Assembly: GCF_036010665.1 (NCBI RefSeq)
Contig: NZ_CP108581.1
Location: 255,501 to 319,500 of the forward strand
DNA from: Microbispora sp. NBC_01189
GTDB taxonomy: Bacteria > Actinomycetota > Actinomycetes > Streptosporangiales > Streptosporangiaceae
DNA length: 64,000 nucleotides
Reading direction: 5' to 3'
The first letter of the stretch is position 1; each line of letters begins with the position of its first letter. The position numbers were made by a program, and so were the translations under genes. The notes beneath the pieces were generated by a model that ran no database searches, was not told the origin of the DNA, and worked only from the letters and a program-made list of their open reading frames with translations. Of the stretch, positions 16,544-24,089 are shown piece by piece.

Positions 16544-18019
16544 TCACATGTGCCGGGGACGCCAGTCGCCGCGGTCGACGTTCAGCGTCTCCGGAGTGTG
16601 CAGGCGGACCATCGTGCGGGCCACGCCGCGCGGCACCCGCGAGGGCGTCAGCAGCGACACCGTCACCATGACGGTGAACGACACGGGCACCGTCCACGCG
16701 GCCGGCTCGGCCAGCAGCGACCCCGCCCAGCCCGCGTGCGGGCCGCCGCTGATCGTCACGATCACGGCGGTGCAGGCGAGCCCTCCCCCGGCCAGCAGCC
16801 CGGCGAACGCTCCCGTCGTGGTCAGCCTGCGCCACCAGATGCCGAGCACGAGCAGCGGGCAGAACGACGAGGCGGCCACGGCGAAGGCCAGCCCCACCAC
16901 GGTCGCCACCGGCAGCGACCGGGCCGCGCCCGCCAGAGCGAACGGCACGACCACCGCGAGCACGGTCGCGTAGCGGAACGAGCGCACCCCGCCGCGCAGG
17001 ATGTCCTGCGCGATCACCCCGGCGACCGACACCGTCAGCCCCGAGGAGGTGGACAGGAACGCCGCGAACGCCCCCGCCGTCACCAGCGCCGTGAGGAACT
17101 CCCCCACCGGGCCTCCCACCAGCCGTCCGGGCAGCGTGAGGACGACCGTGTCACCCGCCGGCACGCCGTAGACGTGGCCGAGGTAGCCGTACACGGCGGG
17201 CATCACGTAGAAGGCGCCGAGCAGCGTGAGCACGACGAGCGTGGTGCGGCGCGCGGCCCGGCCGTCGGGGTTGGTGTAGAAGCGGACGAGCACGTGGGGC
17301 AGACCCATGGTCCCGAGGAAGGTCGCCAGGATCATCGAGTACGTCTCGTACACCGGGTGGTCGCGGCCGTGCAGCGGCAGCGCCCACTCGTCTCCGGCGG
17401 CGAGCCCCGGGGCCCCGCCGGACCACCAGGCCATCAGCATGAACACCAGTGGCAGCGCCAGCGCGGTGAGCTTCAGCCAGTACTGGAACGCCTGCACGAA
17501 GGTGATCGACCGCATGCCGCCCGACAGCACGTTCGCCGCGACGACCGCCGCCACCAGCAGGCTGCCCGCCCACGGCGGCGCCCCGGTGATCGTACGGAAG
17601 ACCAGCCCGGCGCTCTGGAACTGCGGCATGAGGTAGAGCCAGCCGATGAGCACGACGAGGACGCTCGACAGCCGCCGCACGGCCATCGACTCCAGCCGCG
17701 CCTCGGCGAAGTCGGGCAGCGTGTAGGCCCCCGAACGGCGGAGCGGCGCCGACACCAGGACCAGCAGCACGAGATAACCGCCGGTCCAGCCGACCGGCAG
17801 CCACAGCATGTCCGCGCCGAACGTGAGGATGAGCCCCGCGACACCGAGGAACGAGGCCGCCGACAGATACTCCCCGCCGATCGCCGAGGCGTTCCACAGC
17901 GGTGAGACGGTGCGGGACGCGACGTAGAAGTCCGAGGTGGTGCGGGACATCCGGATGCCGAACGCGCCGATGAGAACGGTCGCCAGCAGCACCACGCCGA
18001 CGGCGGCGATCTGGCTCAC
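16544..18019 (-). CDS. Second SSS-family symporter (acetate permease-like)
   Basis: Membrane symporter of 491 residues, SSS family, with about 13 transmembrane segments. Diagnostic motifs are MSRTTSDFYVASRTVSPLWN, GGEYLSAASFLGVAGLIL, GGMRSITFVQAFQYWLKL, GLPHVLVRFYTNPDGRAARR and FAVAASSFCPLLVLGIWWRR. It diverges clearly from the first copy, so this is not a recent duplication. The GTG start lies inside the first unit of a 17-bp repeat array. A two-component pair and a small membrane protein gene lie upstream on the same strand, suggesting uptake induced by an external carboxylate. Confidence 0.9.
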   Translation of the reverse strand: MSQIAAVGVVLLATVLIGAFGIRMSRTTSDFYVASRTVSPLWNASAIGGEYLSAASFLGVAGLILTFGADMLWLPVGWTGGYLVLLVLVSAPLRRSGAYTLPDFAEARLESMAVRRLSSVLVVLIGWLYLMPQFQSAGLVFRTITGAPPWAGSLLVAAVVAANVLSGGMRSITFVQAFQYWLKLTALALPLVFMLMAWWSGGAPGLAAGDEWALPLHGRDHPVYETYSMILATFLGTMGLPHVLVRFYTNPDGRAARRTTLVVLTLLGAFYVMPAVYGYLGHVYGVPAGDTVVLTLPGRLVGGPVGEFLTALVTAGAFAAFLSTSSGLTVSVAGVIAQDILRGGVRSFRYATVLAVVVPFALAGAARSLPVATVVGLAFAVAASSFCPLLVLGIWWRRLTTTGAFAGLLAGGGLACTAVIVTISGGPHAGWAGSLLAEPAAWTVPVSFTVMVTVSLLTPSRVPRGVARTMVRLHTPETLNVDRGDWRPRHM

Positions 18020-18119
18020 CCGTGCTCCGTCCTCACCCGCGCACCGTCCTCACCCGCGCACCGCTCGTCACCCGCGCACCGTCCTCACCGGCGCACGGTC
18101 CTCACCGGCGCTCCACGAG
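18017..18119. repeat. 17-bp minisatellite, six units, each resembling a ribosome site plus GTG
   Basis: Tandem units of the type CACCCGCGCACCGTCCT fill 18017-18119 (unit starts 18017, 18034, 18051, 18069, 18086, 18103; the third has 18 bases and the last is partial). Read on the minus strand each unit is AGGACGGTGCGCGGGTG, a Shine-Dalgarno-like AGGA followed by GTG. The symporter starts at the GTG of the unit at 18017, and the array runs back into the last codons of the preceding gene. The array therefore multiplies the translation-start module. Confidence 0.7.
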
Positions 18120-18473
18120 GTCGGCGAAGTCGCGTTCGTTGCGCTCGGCCTGCCGGACGTACAGCCAGGCCCCGACGACAAGCGCCGGATAGATCAGCCC
18201 GGACAGGACCACCCACGGCAGCGGCAGCCCGAACAGGTCGGCCGCGCGCAGCTCGGGGGCCAGCAGGAACAGCAGCGGCAGCCCGCCCACGACGCACGCC
18301 AGCACCGTGCACACGAACAGCGCCAGCCGGAACTGCGTGCGCACCAGGGAGCGCATGTAGACCTCACCCAGGTGGGTCTGCTCGTCGATCTCCCGGGTGA
18401 GCGGATGGCGGGGGCGCCGGGCCGCCGCCGTGCGCGGGCTGGTCACCGTCACCCGGCGAGGCCTGCCCGTCAC
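18102..18473 (-). CDS. Small two-helix membrane protein paired with the symporter
   Basis: 123 residues from GTG 18473, which overlaps the LytTR regulator stop (GTGA). An Arg-rich cytoplasmic N-terminus leads to EIDEQTHLGEVYMRSLVRTQ and two membrane segments (LALFVCTVLACVVGGLPLLF and PWVVLSGLIYPALVVGAWLY), then a charged tail QAERNERDFADLVERR. It resembles DUF485 proteins in size, topology and position before an SSS symporter, though the sequence is distinct. Probably a symporter partner; inference from context. Confidence 0.8.
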   Translation of the reverse strand: MTGRPRRVTVTSPRTAAARRPRHPLTREIDEQTHLGEVYMRSLVRTQFRLALFVCTVLACVVGGLPLLFLLAPELRAADLFGLPLPWVVLSGLIYPALVVGAWLYVRQAERNERDFADLVERR

Positions 18474-19219
18474 CGGCCCTGGCCCTTGCGCGCCCGGCGG
18501 ACGAGCAGGTCGCGTAACTCCCGCGTGTGCCGCCGGCTCACCGGGATCTCGGTGTCCCCCACGCGCACCACGCACTTGCCCGAGTCGATGTGCAGTTCGT
18601 CGATGTGCCTGACCGCGACGAGATGGCTGCGGTGCACCCGCAGGAACCCGGCCGGCGCCCAGCGCTCCTCCAGCGTCGCCAGCGGGATGCGGACCAGGTG
18701 GCTGCCGGTCGCGGTGTGCAGCCGCGCGTAGTCGCCCTGCGCCTCGACGTACCGCACCTCGGTGCTGGCCACGAACCGGGTCACTCCGCCCAGCTCGACC
18801 GGGATGGTGTCGGCCTGCGGCCCCTCCCCCGGCTCGGCGCGGCTGCCGCAGACCCGGCGGATCGCCTCTGCGAGCCGCTCCGGCCGTACGGGTTTGAGCA
18901 GGTAGTCCTCGGCCTTGAGCTCGAAGGCGTCCACGGCGTGGTCGTCGTACGCCGTGACGAACACGATCTTCGGCGGGCGGGTGAACTGGGTCAGCAGCCG
19001 GCCCAGCACCACGCCGTCCAGCCCGCGCATCCGGATGTCGAGGAACACCGCGTCCACCGGCCTGCCGTCCGCGATGGCGCGGTCGAGCAGCTTGAGCGCC
19101 GCGGCGCCGTCGCGGGCGGTCAGCACCTCGCCGATGCGGGGGTCCGCTCTGAGCAGGTAGGCGACGTCCTCCAGCGCGGGCTGCTCGTCGTCCACCGCCA
19201 GGACCCGCAGGCCGCTCAC
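18470..19219 (-). CDS. LytTR-family response regulator
   Basis: Two-component response regulator of 249 residues. The receiver domain has acidic pair DD in VLAVDDEQPALEDV, phosphoacceptor Asp in AVFLDIRMRGLDGV, Thr in VFVTAYDDHAVDAF and Lys in DYLLKPVRP. The LytTR DNA-binding domain follows (VRYVEAQGDYARLHTATGSH, FLRVHRSHLVAVRHIDEL, VPVSRRHTRELRDLL-like end). GTG 19219 is chosen because AAAGGGG lies about five bases before it; in-frame GTG 19225 and starts further upstream are possible. The cognate kinase is probably the LytS-type protein ending at 20093, separated by a Uma2 gene. Confidence 0.9.
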   Translation of the reverse strand: MSGLRVLAVDDEQPALEDVAYLLRADPRIGEVLTARDGAAALKLLDRAIADGRPVDAVFLDIRMRGLDGVVLGRLLTQFTRPPKIVFVTAYDDHAVDAFELKAEDYLLKPVRPERLAEAIRRVCGSRAEPGEGPQADTIPVELGGVTRFVASTEVRYVEAQGDYARLHTATGSHLVRIPLATLEERWAPAGFLRVHRSHLVAVRHIDELHIDSGKCVVRVGDTEIPVSRRHTRELRDLLVRRARKGQGR

Positions 19220-19329
19220 GATCACCCCTTTCACCGGCCGATCCCCTAGAGACTGATGACCACAATGTCGGTAGTCAACGTCTCTGGCCATCACGACCGC
19301 ATCACGGCTGGGATCGCGGCGGTCCGAGG

Positions 19330-19923
19330 TCAGCCCGGACGGCGGCGGAGCAGCGCCCCAGGGTCGATCGTCACCCGGAACGGCTCGTCGAGCGTCACCG
19401 GCTCCCCCATCCGGACGTCGTGACGCTGGCGATATTCGCCCGCGGCGAGCTCGAAGACGATGAGGCGCGGCTCCGGCTGATCGAGACGGACCACCCAGTA
19501 GAACGGGATGCCGATGCTCGCGTAGACCTGACGCTTGGTGATCATGTCGCGAGTGATCGCGTCCCTGCCGGTGATCTCGGTGGCGATCAGGATGTCCTGC
19601 CCCTTGAGCAGGTCATAGCCGCCCTCGGCCAGCTTGCCCGGCACGGTGACGAGATCGGGGCTGCGGTAGCCGGGCAGCGGGCCCGGGACGTTGACGTCGA
19701 CCGGCCCGATGGTGATCAGATCCAGCCCGGCGTCCTCGGCCGCATCATTCAGTAGGCGCATGAGCCGATAGGCGACGTACTGGTGCTCGGGTGCGGGGGA
19801 GTTCATGACCAGGAGGTTCCCGTCCTCGATCTCGTACCGGAATCCTTCCGGCAGGTCGCGCGTGTCGTCCCGGGTCCACGGGTCCATCGTCCCGTGCTGG
19901 TCGAACTCGATCGTCATGCTCAT
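19330..19923 (-). CDS. Uma2 family (DUF820) restriction-endonuclease-fold protein
   Basis: 197-residue protein of the Uma2/DUF820 family, a PD-(D/E)XK nuclease fold common in cyanobacteria and actinomycetes with poorly known function. Core residues are GNLLVMNSPAPEHQYV, the PD of YRSPDLVTVP, the Glu of LIATEITGRD, then MITKRQVYASIGIPFYWVV with Lys, Tyr and Trp. ATG 19923 is chosen because CGGAGGA lies about nine bases upstream. It sits between a histidine kinase and its likely response regulator on the same strand, with gaps of 169 and 110 bases, which is unexpected and suggests later insertion. Confidence 0.87.
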   Translation of the reverse strand: MSMTIEFDQHGTMDPWTRDDTRDLPEGFRYEIEDGNLLVMNSPAPEHQYVAYRLMRLLNDAAEDAGLDLITIGPVDVNVPGPLPGYRSPDLVTVPGKLAEGGYDLLKGQDILIATEITGRDAITRDMITKRQVYASIGIPFYWVVRLDQPEPRLIVFELAAGEYRQRHDVRMGEPVTLDEPFRVTIDPGALLRRRPG

Positions 19924-20042
19924 CAGCTTAGGTCCTCCGGGCAAGGGGCGGCCTGACCACGACATACACTAAGCGTAATCACCTGGACACGCAAAGTTTT
20001 TCGACAAGTCAAGCGTGGACCCCGACGTGGTACTTCGCGCTA

Positions 20043-20079
20043 CGTGATCACGAGGTGCTACATCACGTCACATCACGTC
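20043..20079. promoter_or_regulatory. Candidate operator array: CGTGATCACG and tandem ACATCACGTC
   Basis: A perfect 10-bp palindrome CGTGATCACG (20043-20052) is followed by two exact tandem copies of ACATCACGTC (20060-20079). They share the core ATCACG and sit in the gap between the kinase gene and the Uma2 gene, upstream of Uma2 on the minus strand. Repeated half-sites of this kind suit a cooperative regulator. A promoter cannot be fixed with confidence. Confidence 0.4.
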
Positions 20080-20092
20080 TACAGCTGCCGTG

Positions 20093-21274
20093 TCAGTGGA
20101 CGGAGACGCCGGGGTGGTATTTGGGGATGCGCACCGTGACCTTGGTGCCCGCGCCGGGGCCGGTCTCCACGACCAGCCCGTACTCGTCGCCGTAGACCTG
20201 GCGCAGCCGCTCGTCGACGTTGGCCACGCCGATGCCGCCCGCGCCCGAGCGGTCCTCCCCGGCCAGCACGCGCCGCAGCCGCTCGGGGTCCATGCCGACG
20301 CCGTCGTCCTCGACGGTGATGCCGCACTCGGCGCCGGCGTCCTCGGCGACGATCGTGATCCGGCCGGCGCCGGGCTTCGCCTCAAGGCCGTGCCGTACGG
20401 CGTTCTCCACCAGCGGCTGCAGGCACAGGAACGGCACCGCCACCGGCAGGACCTCCGGGGCGATGCGCAACGTCACCAGGAGCTGGTCGCCGAACCGGGC
20501 CCGCTCCAGGGTGAGGTAGCGGTCGATGGACCGCAGCTCCTCGGCCAGCGTCGTGAAGTCGCCGTGCCGCCGGAAGGAGTATCGGGTGAAGTCGGCGAAC
20601 TCCAGCAGCAGCTCCCTGGCCTGCTCGGGGTCGCTGCGGACGAAAGACGCGATCGTGGTCAGCGAGTTGTAGATGAAGTGCGGGGATATCTGCGCCCGCA
20701 GCGCCCGCACCTCGGCCTCCATCAGCATCGTCCGGGACCGGTCGAGCTCGGCCAGCTCAAGCTGGGAGTCGACCCAGCGCGCGACCTCCTGCGCCGCCCG
20801 CACCAGACCGGCCGAGGCGTGGTCGCCGTACGCCGCGAGCGAGCCGACCACCCGGTCGTCGGTGGTGAGCGGGACGACCACGGCGTGCCGGACGGGACAC
20901 TCGGGCAGCGCGCAGGCGAGCGCCCGCACCTGGGTGCGGCCGTCCTTCAGCGTCTCCGCGGCGTGCTCGAACGCGTCGGCGGCGTGGTGGTCTCCCACGC
21001 CGTCGTACACGAGCAGTTCCTCGCCGTTGGTGATGGCGATGGCCGGGGAGCCGAGCAGCTCGCGCAGGTGCCGCGACGCCTTGAGCGCGCCGGCCTGGGT
21101 GAGCCCGGCCCGCAGCGGCGGCGCGGCCAGCGACGCGGTGTGCAGCGTCTCGAACGTCGCCCGCTCCGCGGGGCTGCTGCCGAGGTCGCGCCGGCCGCGC
21201 AGGACCCGCCAGAGCACGACGGCCGGCACGCTGACGAGGACGGCGACGACGAGCGCCGTGACGACCGGTTCCAC
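20093..21274 (-). CDS. LytS/YehU-type sensor histidine kinase
   Basis: 393-residue membrane-tethered kinase. One N-terminal membrane segment (VVTALVVAVLVSVPAVVLWR) is followed by a GAF-like sensor region (about 40-180) and the His_kinase domain typical of LytS/BtsS proteins, with ISPHFIYNSLTTIASF carrying the phosphoacceptor His. The ATPase part shows PLVENAVRHGLE, VEDDGVGMDP and GIGVANVDERLRQVYG. GTG 21274 places the membrane segment at the N-terminus. By analogy with BtsS/BtsR controlling pyruvate uptake, it may sense an external carboxylate and drive the nearby symporter. Confidence 0.88.
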   Translation of the reverse strand: MEPVVTALVVAVLVSVPAVVLWRVLRGRRDLGSSPAERATFETLHTASLAAPPLRAGLTQAGALKASRHLRELLGSPAIAITNGEELLVYDGVGDHHAADAFEHAAETLKDGRTQVRALACALPECPVRHAVVVPLTTDDRVVGSLAAYGDHASAGLVRAAQEVARWVDSQLELAELDRSRTMLMEAEVRALRAQISPHFIYNSLTTIASFVRSDPEQARELLLEFADFTRYSFRRHGDFTTLAEELRSIDRYLTLERARFGDQLLVTLRIAPEVLPVAVPFLCLQPLVENAVRHGLEAKPGAGRITIVAEDAGAECGITVEDDGVGMDPERLRRVLAGEDRSGAGGIGVANVDERLRQVYGDEYGLVVETGPGAGTKVTVRIPKYHPGVSVH

Positions 21275-21395
21275 GCCGCCGCAGCCTACCCCCAGTCCGC
21301 CGGGCGCCCGCTCGCGCGGCGGTGAGCGGTCCTCATCGGTCGCCGGAACACCCGGGCGAGCACGTCGGAGCCGCGTGCCTTTTAGGCTCATCCCC

Positions 21396-21755
21396 GTGAA
21401 TACGGGCGAGTTCATCGATCGTGTCATCACCGCCGTCGCGGTGCTCATCATGGATCTCGTCCTGCTGATGGCCGCGGAGTTCGCCATCCGCCGGGCACGC
21501 GACCGCGGCGTGCTGTGCGACGGCGGCGCGGTGTTCTGCTCGGGCGGGGACCCTACTTTCGCGCAGTGGCAGGCGGAGATGGCTTTCCGCTCCGCCGTCG
21601 CTTACGGCTCCTTCGCCGTCATGGCCGCGATCCTGATCGTCAGTCTGGTCGTCGGCCGGCGGCGTGGACGCAACGAAATCGTGATCATACAGCTCACGGC
21701 CCTCACGACCGTGGCGGCGCTCGCGGTCCTGTGGGAGCCGTACAGGCAGTGGTGA
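21396..21755 (+). CDS. Small membrane protein of unknown function
   Basis: 119 residues from GTG 21396, with two or three hydrophobic segments (VITAVAVLIMDLVLLMAAEF, AVAYGSFAVMAAILIVSLVV, VIIQLTALTTVAALAVL). A short loop after the first helix contains two Cys (GVLCDGGAVFCSGGD), possibly an extracytoplasmic disulfide. No family recognised. It diverges from the kinase gene and converges on a secreted-protein gene. Confidence 0.65.
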   Translation: MNTGEFIDRVITAVAVLIMDLVLLMAAEFAIRRARDRGVLCDGGAVFCSGGDPTFAQWQAEMAFRSAVAYGSFAVMAAILIVSLVVGRRRGRNEIVIIQLTALTTVAALAVLWEPYRQW

Positions 21756-21787
21756 CAGATCCGCGCGCGACGGCAACCAGCGCGCGG

Positions 21788-22384
21788 CTACTCGGCGCTC
21801 TCGTACATCTCCCGGCACTGCTCCGTACTCATGTCACCGGGGGCGCACAACCGTACGTCCAGGGCCAAGTCGACGGTGCGCCGGCGGCCCGCCGACGTGT
21901 AGAGGACGCGAACGCCTTCGGCGTGCGCGGTGCCGTCACCGGTCTTCCCGTACTGCAGGCCGAGCTCCGTGCCGAGGGACTCCCCGTTCTTCGCGCAGAT
22001 CGTGGTGACGGCGGAACCGCGGGCCGGGAAGCCGAGCTCGGTCAGCGGCCGCTCGGAGTTGCCGAGCATAGGGTGGTCACCTCGCCGCCGGAACGAGAAC
22101 GCCTGCAGAACGATGCCGCCGGCCGGGTTGACCAGGTCGATCCTGTCGATGACGGCCGCACCGGGCCCGTCCACGCACATGACCCAGCCGCCCAGCGAAT
22201 AGGGCCGGTGGGCGACGACGTCGGGAAGCACGACGCCGATCGCGACCTCGTCATCGGTGTAGGGGGAGTTGTTCAGATACAGACGTGGGCCGTCGGCCAC
22301 GCTTCCGGTCGTCGTGACCACGACCACGACGGCCGCCAGGATCAGGCGGACGAGGCCGCGCATGGACACCATCCCGTCTGACAT
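21788..22384 (-). CDS. Secreted protein of unknown function
   Basis: 198 residues from ATG 22384 (several ATG/GTG codons lie close by, so the exact start is uncertain). An N-terminal signal segment GLVRLILAAVVVVVTTTGSV is followed by a globular region beginning LYLNNSPYTDDEVAIGVVLP, with four Cys (WVMCVDGP, TTICAKNG, RLCAPGD, STEQCREM) that could form two disulfides. No lipobox or enzyme motif. It begins only a few bases after the HIT gene and may be cotranscribed with it. Function unknown. Confidence 0.65.
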   Translation of the reverse strand: MSDGMVSMRGLVRLILAAVVVVVTTTGSVADGPRLYLNNSPYTDDEVAIGVVLPDVVAHRPYSLGGWVMCVDGPGAAVIDRIDLVNPAGGIVLQAFSFRRRGDHPMLGNSERPLTELGFPARGSAVTTICAKNGESLGTELGLQYGKTGDGTAHAEGVRVLYTSAGRRRTVDLALDVRLCAPGDMSTEQCREMYESAE

Positions 22385-22385
22385 C

Positions 22386-22808
22386 TCACTCACCGGCGTC
22401 CAGTGCGGCGCGGATGCGGGCGGCGTAGTCCGCGATCTCGGCGTCGCCGTCGTACTTCACCCGGGGCCAGAAGAAGCCGCGCAGGCCGTCCTTGCGGTTG
22501 CGCGGCACGACGTGAACGTGCAGGTGGGGGACGCTCTGGCTGATCCGGTTGTTCATCGCGACGAACGTGCCGGCCGCGCCGGTGCCCACTTCGACCGCCC
22601 GCGTGACGGCCCGGACCCGGGCGAAGAACGGCCCGACCTCCTCCGGCGGCAGGTCCGGGAGGGTCTCGACGTGGCCGCGCGGGACGACGAGCACGTGCCC
22701 CTTGAACACCGGGCGGGCGTCGAGGAAGGCGGCGGCGACCTCGTCGTCCAGCACCACCCGCGCGGGCCGCTCCCCCGCCACGATCTCACAGAACACGCAG
22801 CCGTCCAC
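22386..22808 (-). CDS. HIT family nucleotide-binding hydrolase
   Basis: Cytoplasmic histidine-triad protein of about 140 residues, which hydrolyses AMP- or GMP-linked substrates. The triad motif is HLHVHVVPR (His-X-His-X-His) near residue 103, and the N-terminal GCVFCEIVAGERPARVV carries the CxxC-like start typical of the family. GTG 22808 gives the usual HIT N-terminus; a TTG six codons upstream sits directly on a GGAGG sequence and could be used instead. Physiological substrate unknown. Confidence 0.9.
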   Translation of the reverse strand: MDGCVFCEIVAGERPARVVLDDEVAAAFLDARPVFKGHVLVVPRGHVETLPDLPPEEVGPFFARVRAVTRAVEVGTGAAGTFVAMNNRISQSVPHLHVHVVPRNRKDGLRGFFWPRVKYDGDAEIADYAARIRAALDAGE

Positions 22809-22913
22809 GGCACCATTCTGGATCAACCTCCGGGGGATGCCGCGCGAAGGCCGGGCATCCGCCGCCGTCTCGACGCGGCCGGCGTACGGCGGATGCCCGG
22901 CACCGCGAGAAAA

Positions 22914-23435
22914 TCACTCCTGGGCGTTCTTGGCGGCCTGCTGGGCGTCCTTCCGGACCCGCTCGATCTGTGCCTGCGTGACGTTCAGCGCGCCGAACTG
23001 CTTGACCGCCTGGTAGTAGGTCCAGGCGAGGCCGTCGCAGGTGCTCTTGCTGACGCCGGAGTATCCCGCGCAGACCTGCTTCATGTCGAAGTAGAACGCG
23101 TCGTCCACATGCGACTTGTTGCCGGAGAACTGGTTCACGGCCTTGTAGTTGCGGTAGCCGAAGTCGTGCCTGCGGCAGGGCATCCTGAAGTCGAACCCGA
23201 GCGGCTGGTCGGGGCTGCTGGAGCACAGGTCCGTCGACCAGTCGAAGGCGTAGTCGGCCCAGGCCGGCTGATTCTGCCAGGCCGAGCGCCAACTGGCGGC
23301 GCTTGAGGCCGTGGCCTGGGTGAAGGTGGACAGTGCCGCGAGCTTCTGTTCGAGGGTCACGGCGTGTGCGGGGAGAGGCGACGCGAGCAACGCGGCGAAG
23401 GACAGGGCGGCGGCGGTGAGGGCGCGTTTGACCAT
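22914..23435 (-). CDS. Secreted prokaryotic phospholipase A2
   Basis: 173-residue extracellular phospholipase A2 of the Streptomyces type, hydrolysing the sn-2 ester of glycerophospholipids. The signal peptide (RALTAAALSFAALLASPLPAHA) ends near residue 25. The catalytic segment is MPCRRHDFGYRNYK, with the His-Asp dyad and a disulfide Cys; other Cys (DLCSSSPDQ, KQVCAGYS, KSTCDGLAW) complete two disulfides. Calcium-binding residues are expected around the LGFDFRMPC region. ATG 23435 follows AAAGGCAG. Length fits the family (about 120 mature residues plus an N-terminal helix region). Confidence 0.9.
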   Translation of the reverse strand: MVKRALTAAALSFAALLASPLPAHAVTLEQKLAALSTFTQATASSAASWRSAWQNQPAWADYAFDWSTDLCSSSPDQPLGFDFRMPCRRHDFGYRNYKAVNQFSGNKSHVDDAFYFDMKQVCAGYSGVSKSTCDGLAWTYYQAVKQFGALNVTQAQIERVRKDAQQAAKNAQE

Positions 23436-23658
23436 GGGCTCTGCCTTTGGGTGGGGGGTGCTCTCACGGCAGGGATCTGCCACCGCCCAACAATGAGCCC
23501 ATGTATTCGGAAATTCTCGCGCCAGACCAGATCGAGATCACGGCGCACGTTCGTGAACAATCACTCTTTACAGCAATAACGCGTTCTTGTAAGTGAATCC
23601 TGCCTTCATTGGAGCCTTTCCCTCGTCGCCGGGGCGCGAGGGCAGGCGCTCCTCAGCG

Positions 23659-23735
23659 GGGGACGTCTCCCCGACGTCAGGCCGGACAGGCCCGGCAGTG
23701 GGCGCCACGCGCGGAGCGGCGGCGCCCACTGCCGG
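23659..23735. terminator. Compound hairpin region (14-bp palindrome plus 15-bp stem)
   Basis: GGGGACGTCTCCCC at 23659-23672 is a perfect palindrome. Next, CCGGCAGTGGGCGCC (23692-23706) pairs exactly with 23721-23735 around a 14-base loop. An outer pair GACAGGCC / GGCCTGTC (23685-23692 and 23753-23760) can extend it. It could terminate transcription coming from the DUF3618 genes before the phospholipase gene. No T-run follows, as is normal in high-GC actinomycetes. Confidence 0.5.
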
Positions 23736-23914
23736 CCGAGCGACCGTATCCCGGCCTGTCGCACCCCGGCGACGGCGGCCTTTGTACGGACGCGCGTCGT
23801 CAGCCCGTGCGGGACTCGCTCAAACCCTCTTCCCGGGACGGGCTCCTTGGGGGATCCCGGGGATCGACGTACGGCTCCGCGGGGGACCCCCGTCGGCGAT
23901 CCCGCGCCCGCGCT

Positions 23915-23974
23915 GGAGCACCACAACGTGCGCACCGGACGCCATGGCGTCCACACCCACGTTGGTGTTCGTGA
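23915..23974. repeat. Long imperfect palindrome around GGACGCCATGGCGTCC
   Basis: The centre GGACGCCATGGCGTCC (23937-23952) is a perfect 16-bp palindrome. Flanking arms CAACGT (23924-23929) and ACGTTG (23959-23964) extend the symmetry to roughly 60 bases. It lies directly downstream of the truncated frame ending at 23988. Confidence 0.55.
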
Positions 23975-23987
23975 CGGCGGTCCGGCT

Positions 23988-24089
23988 CTAGCCCTCCTTG
24001 GACTCCCTGGCCGTGCGCTTGGCGACCCCGATCCAGTCGCGTCGCGACAGCCTCTCCAGCGGCCCCTGCTCGTTTTCGGGGCCGGTCAT
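23988..24089 (-). pseudogene. Truncated remnant of a YihY/BrkB-like membrane protein gene (33 codons)
   Basis: ATG 24089 overlaps the DUF3618 stop (ATGA) and opens 33 codons starting MTGPENEQGPLERLSRRDWI and ending RTARESKEG before TAG. From family knowledge, YihY (formerly ribonuclease BN) genes often sit beside DUF3618 and holin genes in actinomycetes and start with a similar Trp-Ile-Gly-Val-x-Lys-Arg-Thr segment before the first membrane helix. Here the frame stops exactly where DNLTDWAAALTYY-type sequence is expected, and no remainder is visible downstream. I infer a deleted or replaced gene; a functional small peptide is the alternative. Confidence 0.5.

Larger units (their letters stand above)
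23436..23987. other. Gene-less stretch of about 550 bases rich in palindromes
   Basis: No convincing gene is seen. The 23436-23590 part is lower in GC and must hold the phospholipase promoter; GTTCACGAAC occurs near 23545. From 23640 to 23975 the DNA carries several strong palindromes, listed separately. Short open frames on both strands lack ribosome sites and family resemblance. The stretch begins immediately after the stop of a truncated gene. Confidence 0.55.

Noticed and set aside
23606..23956. 117-codon minus-strand frame in the palindrome-rich gap
   Set aside because: No ribosome site, Arg/Pro-rich, no family resemblance, and it runs through several hairpins.
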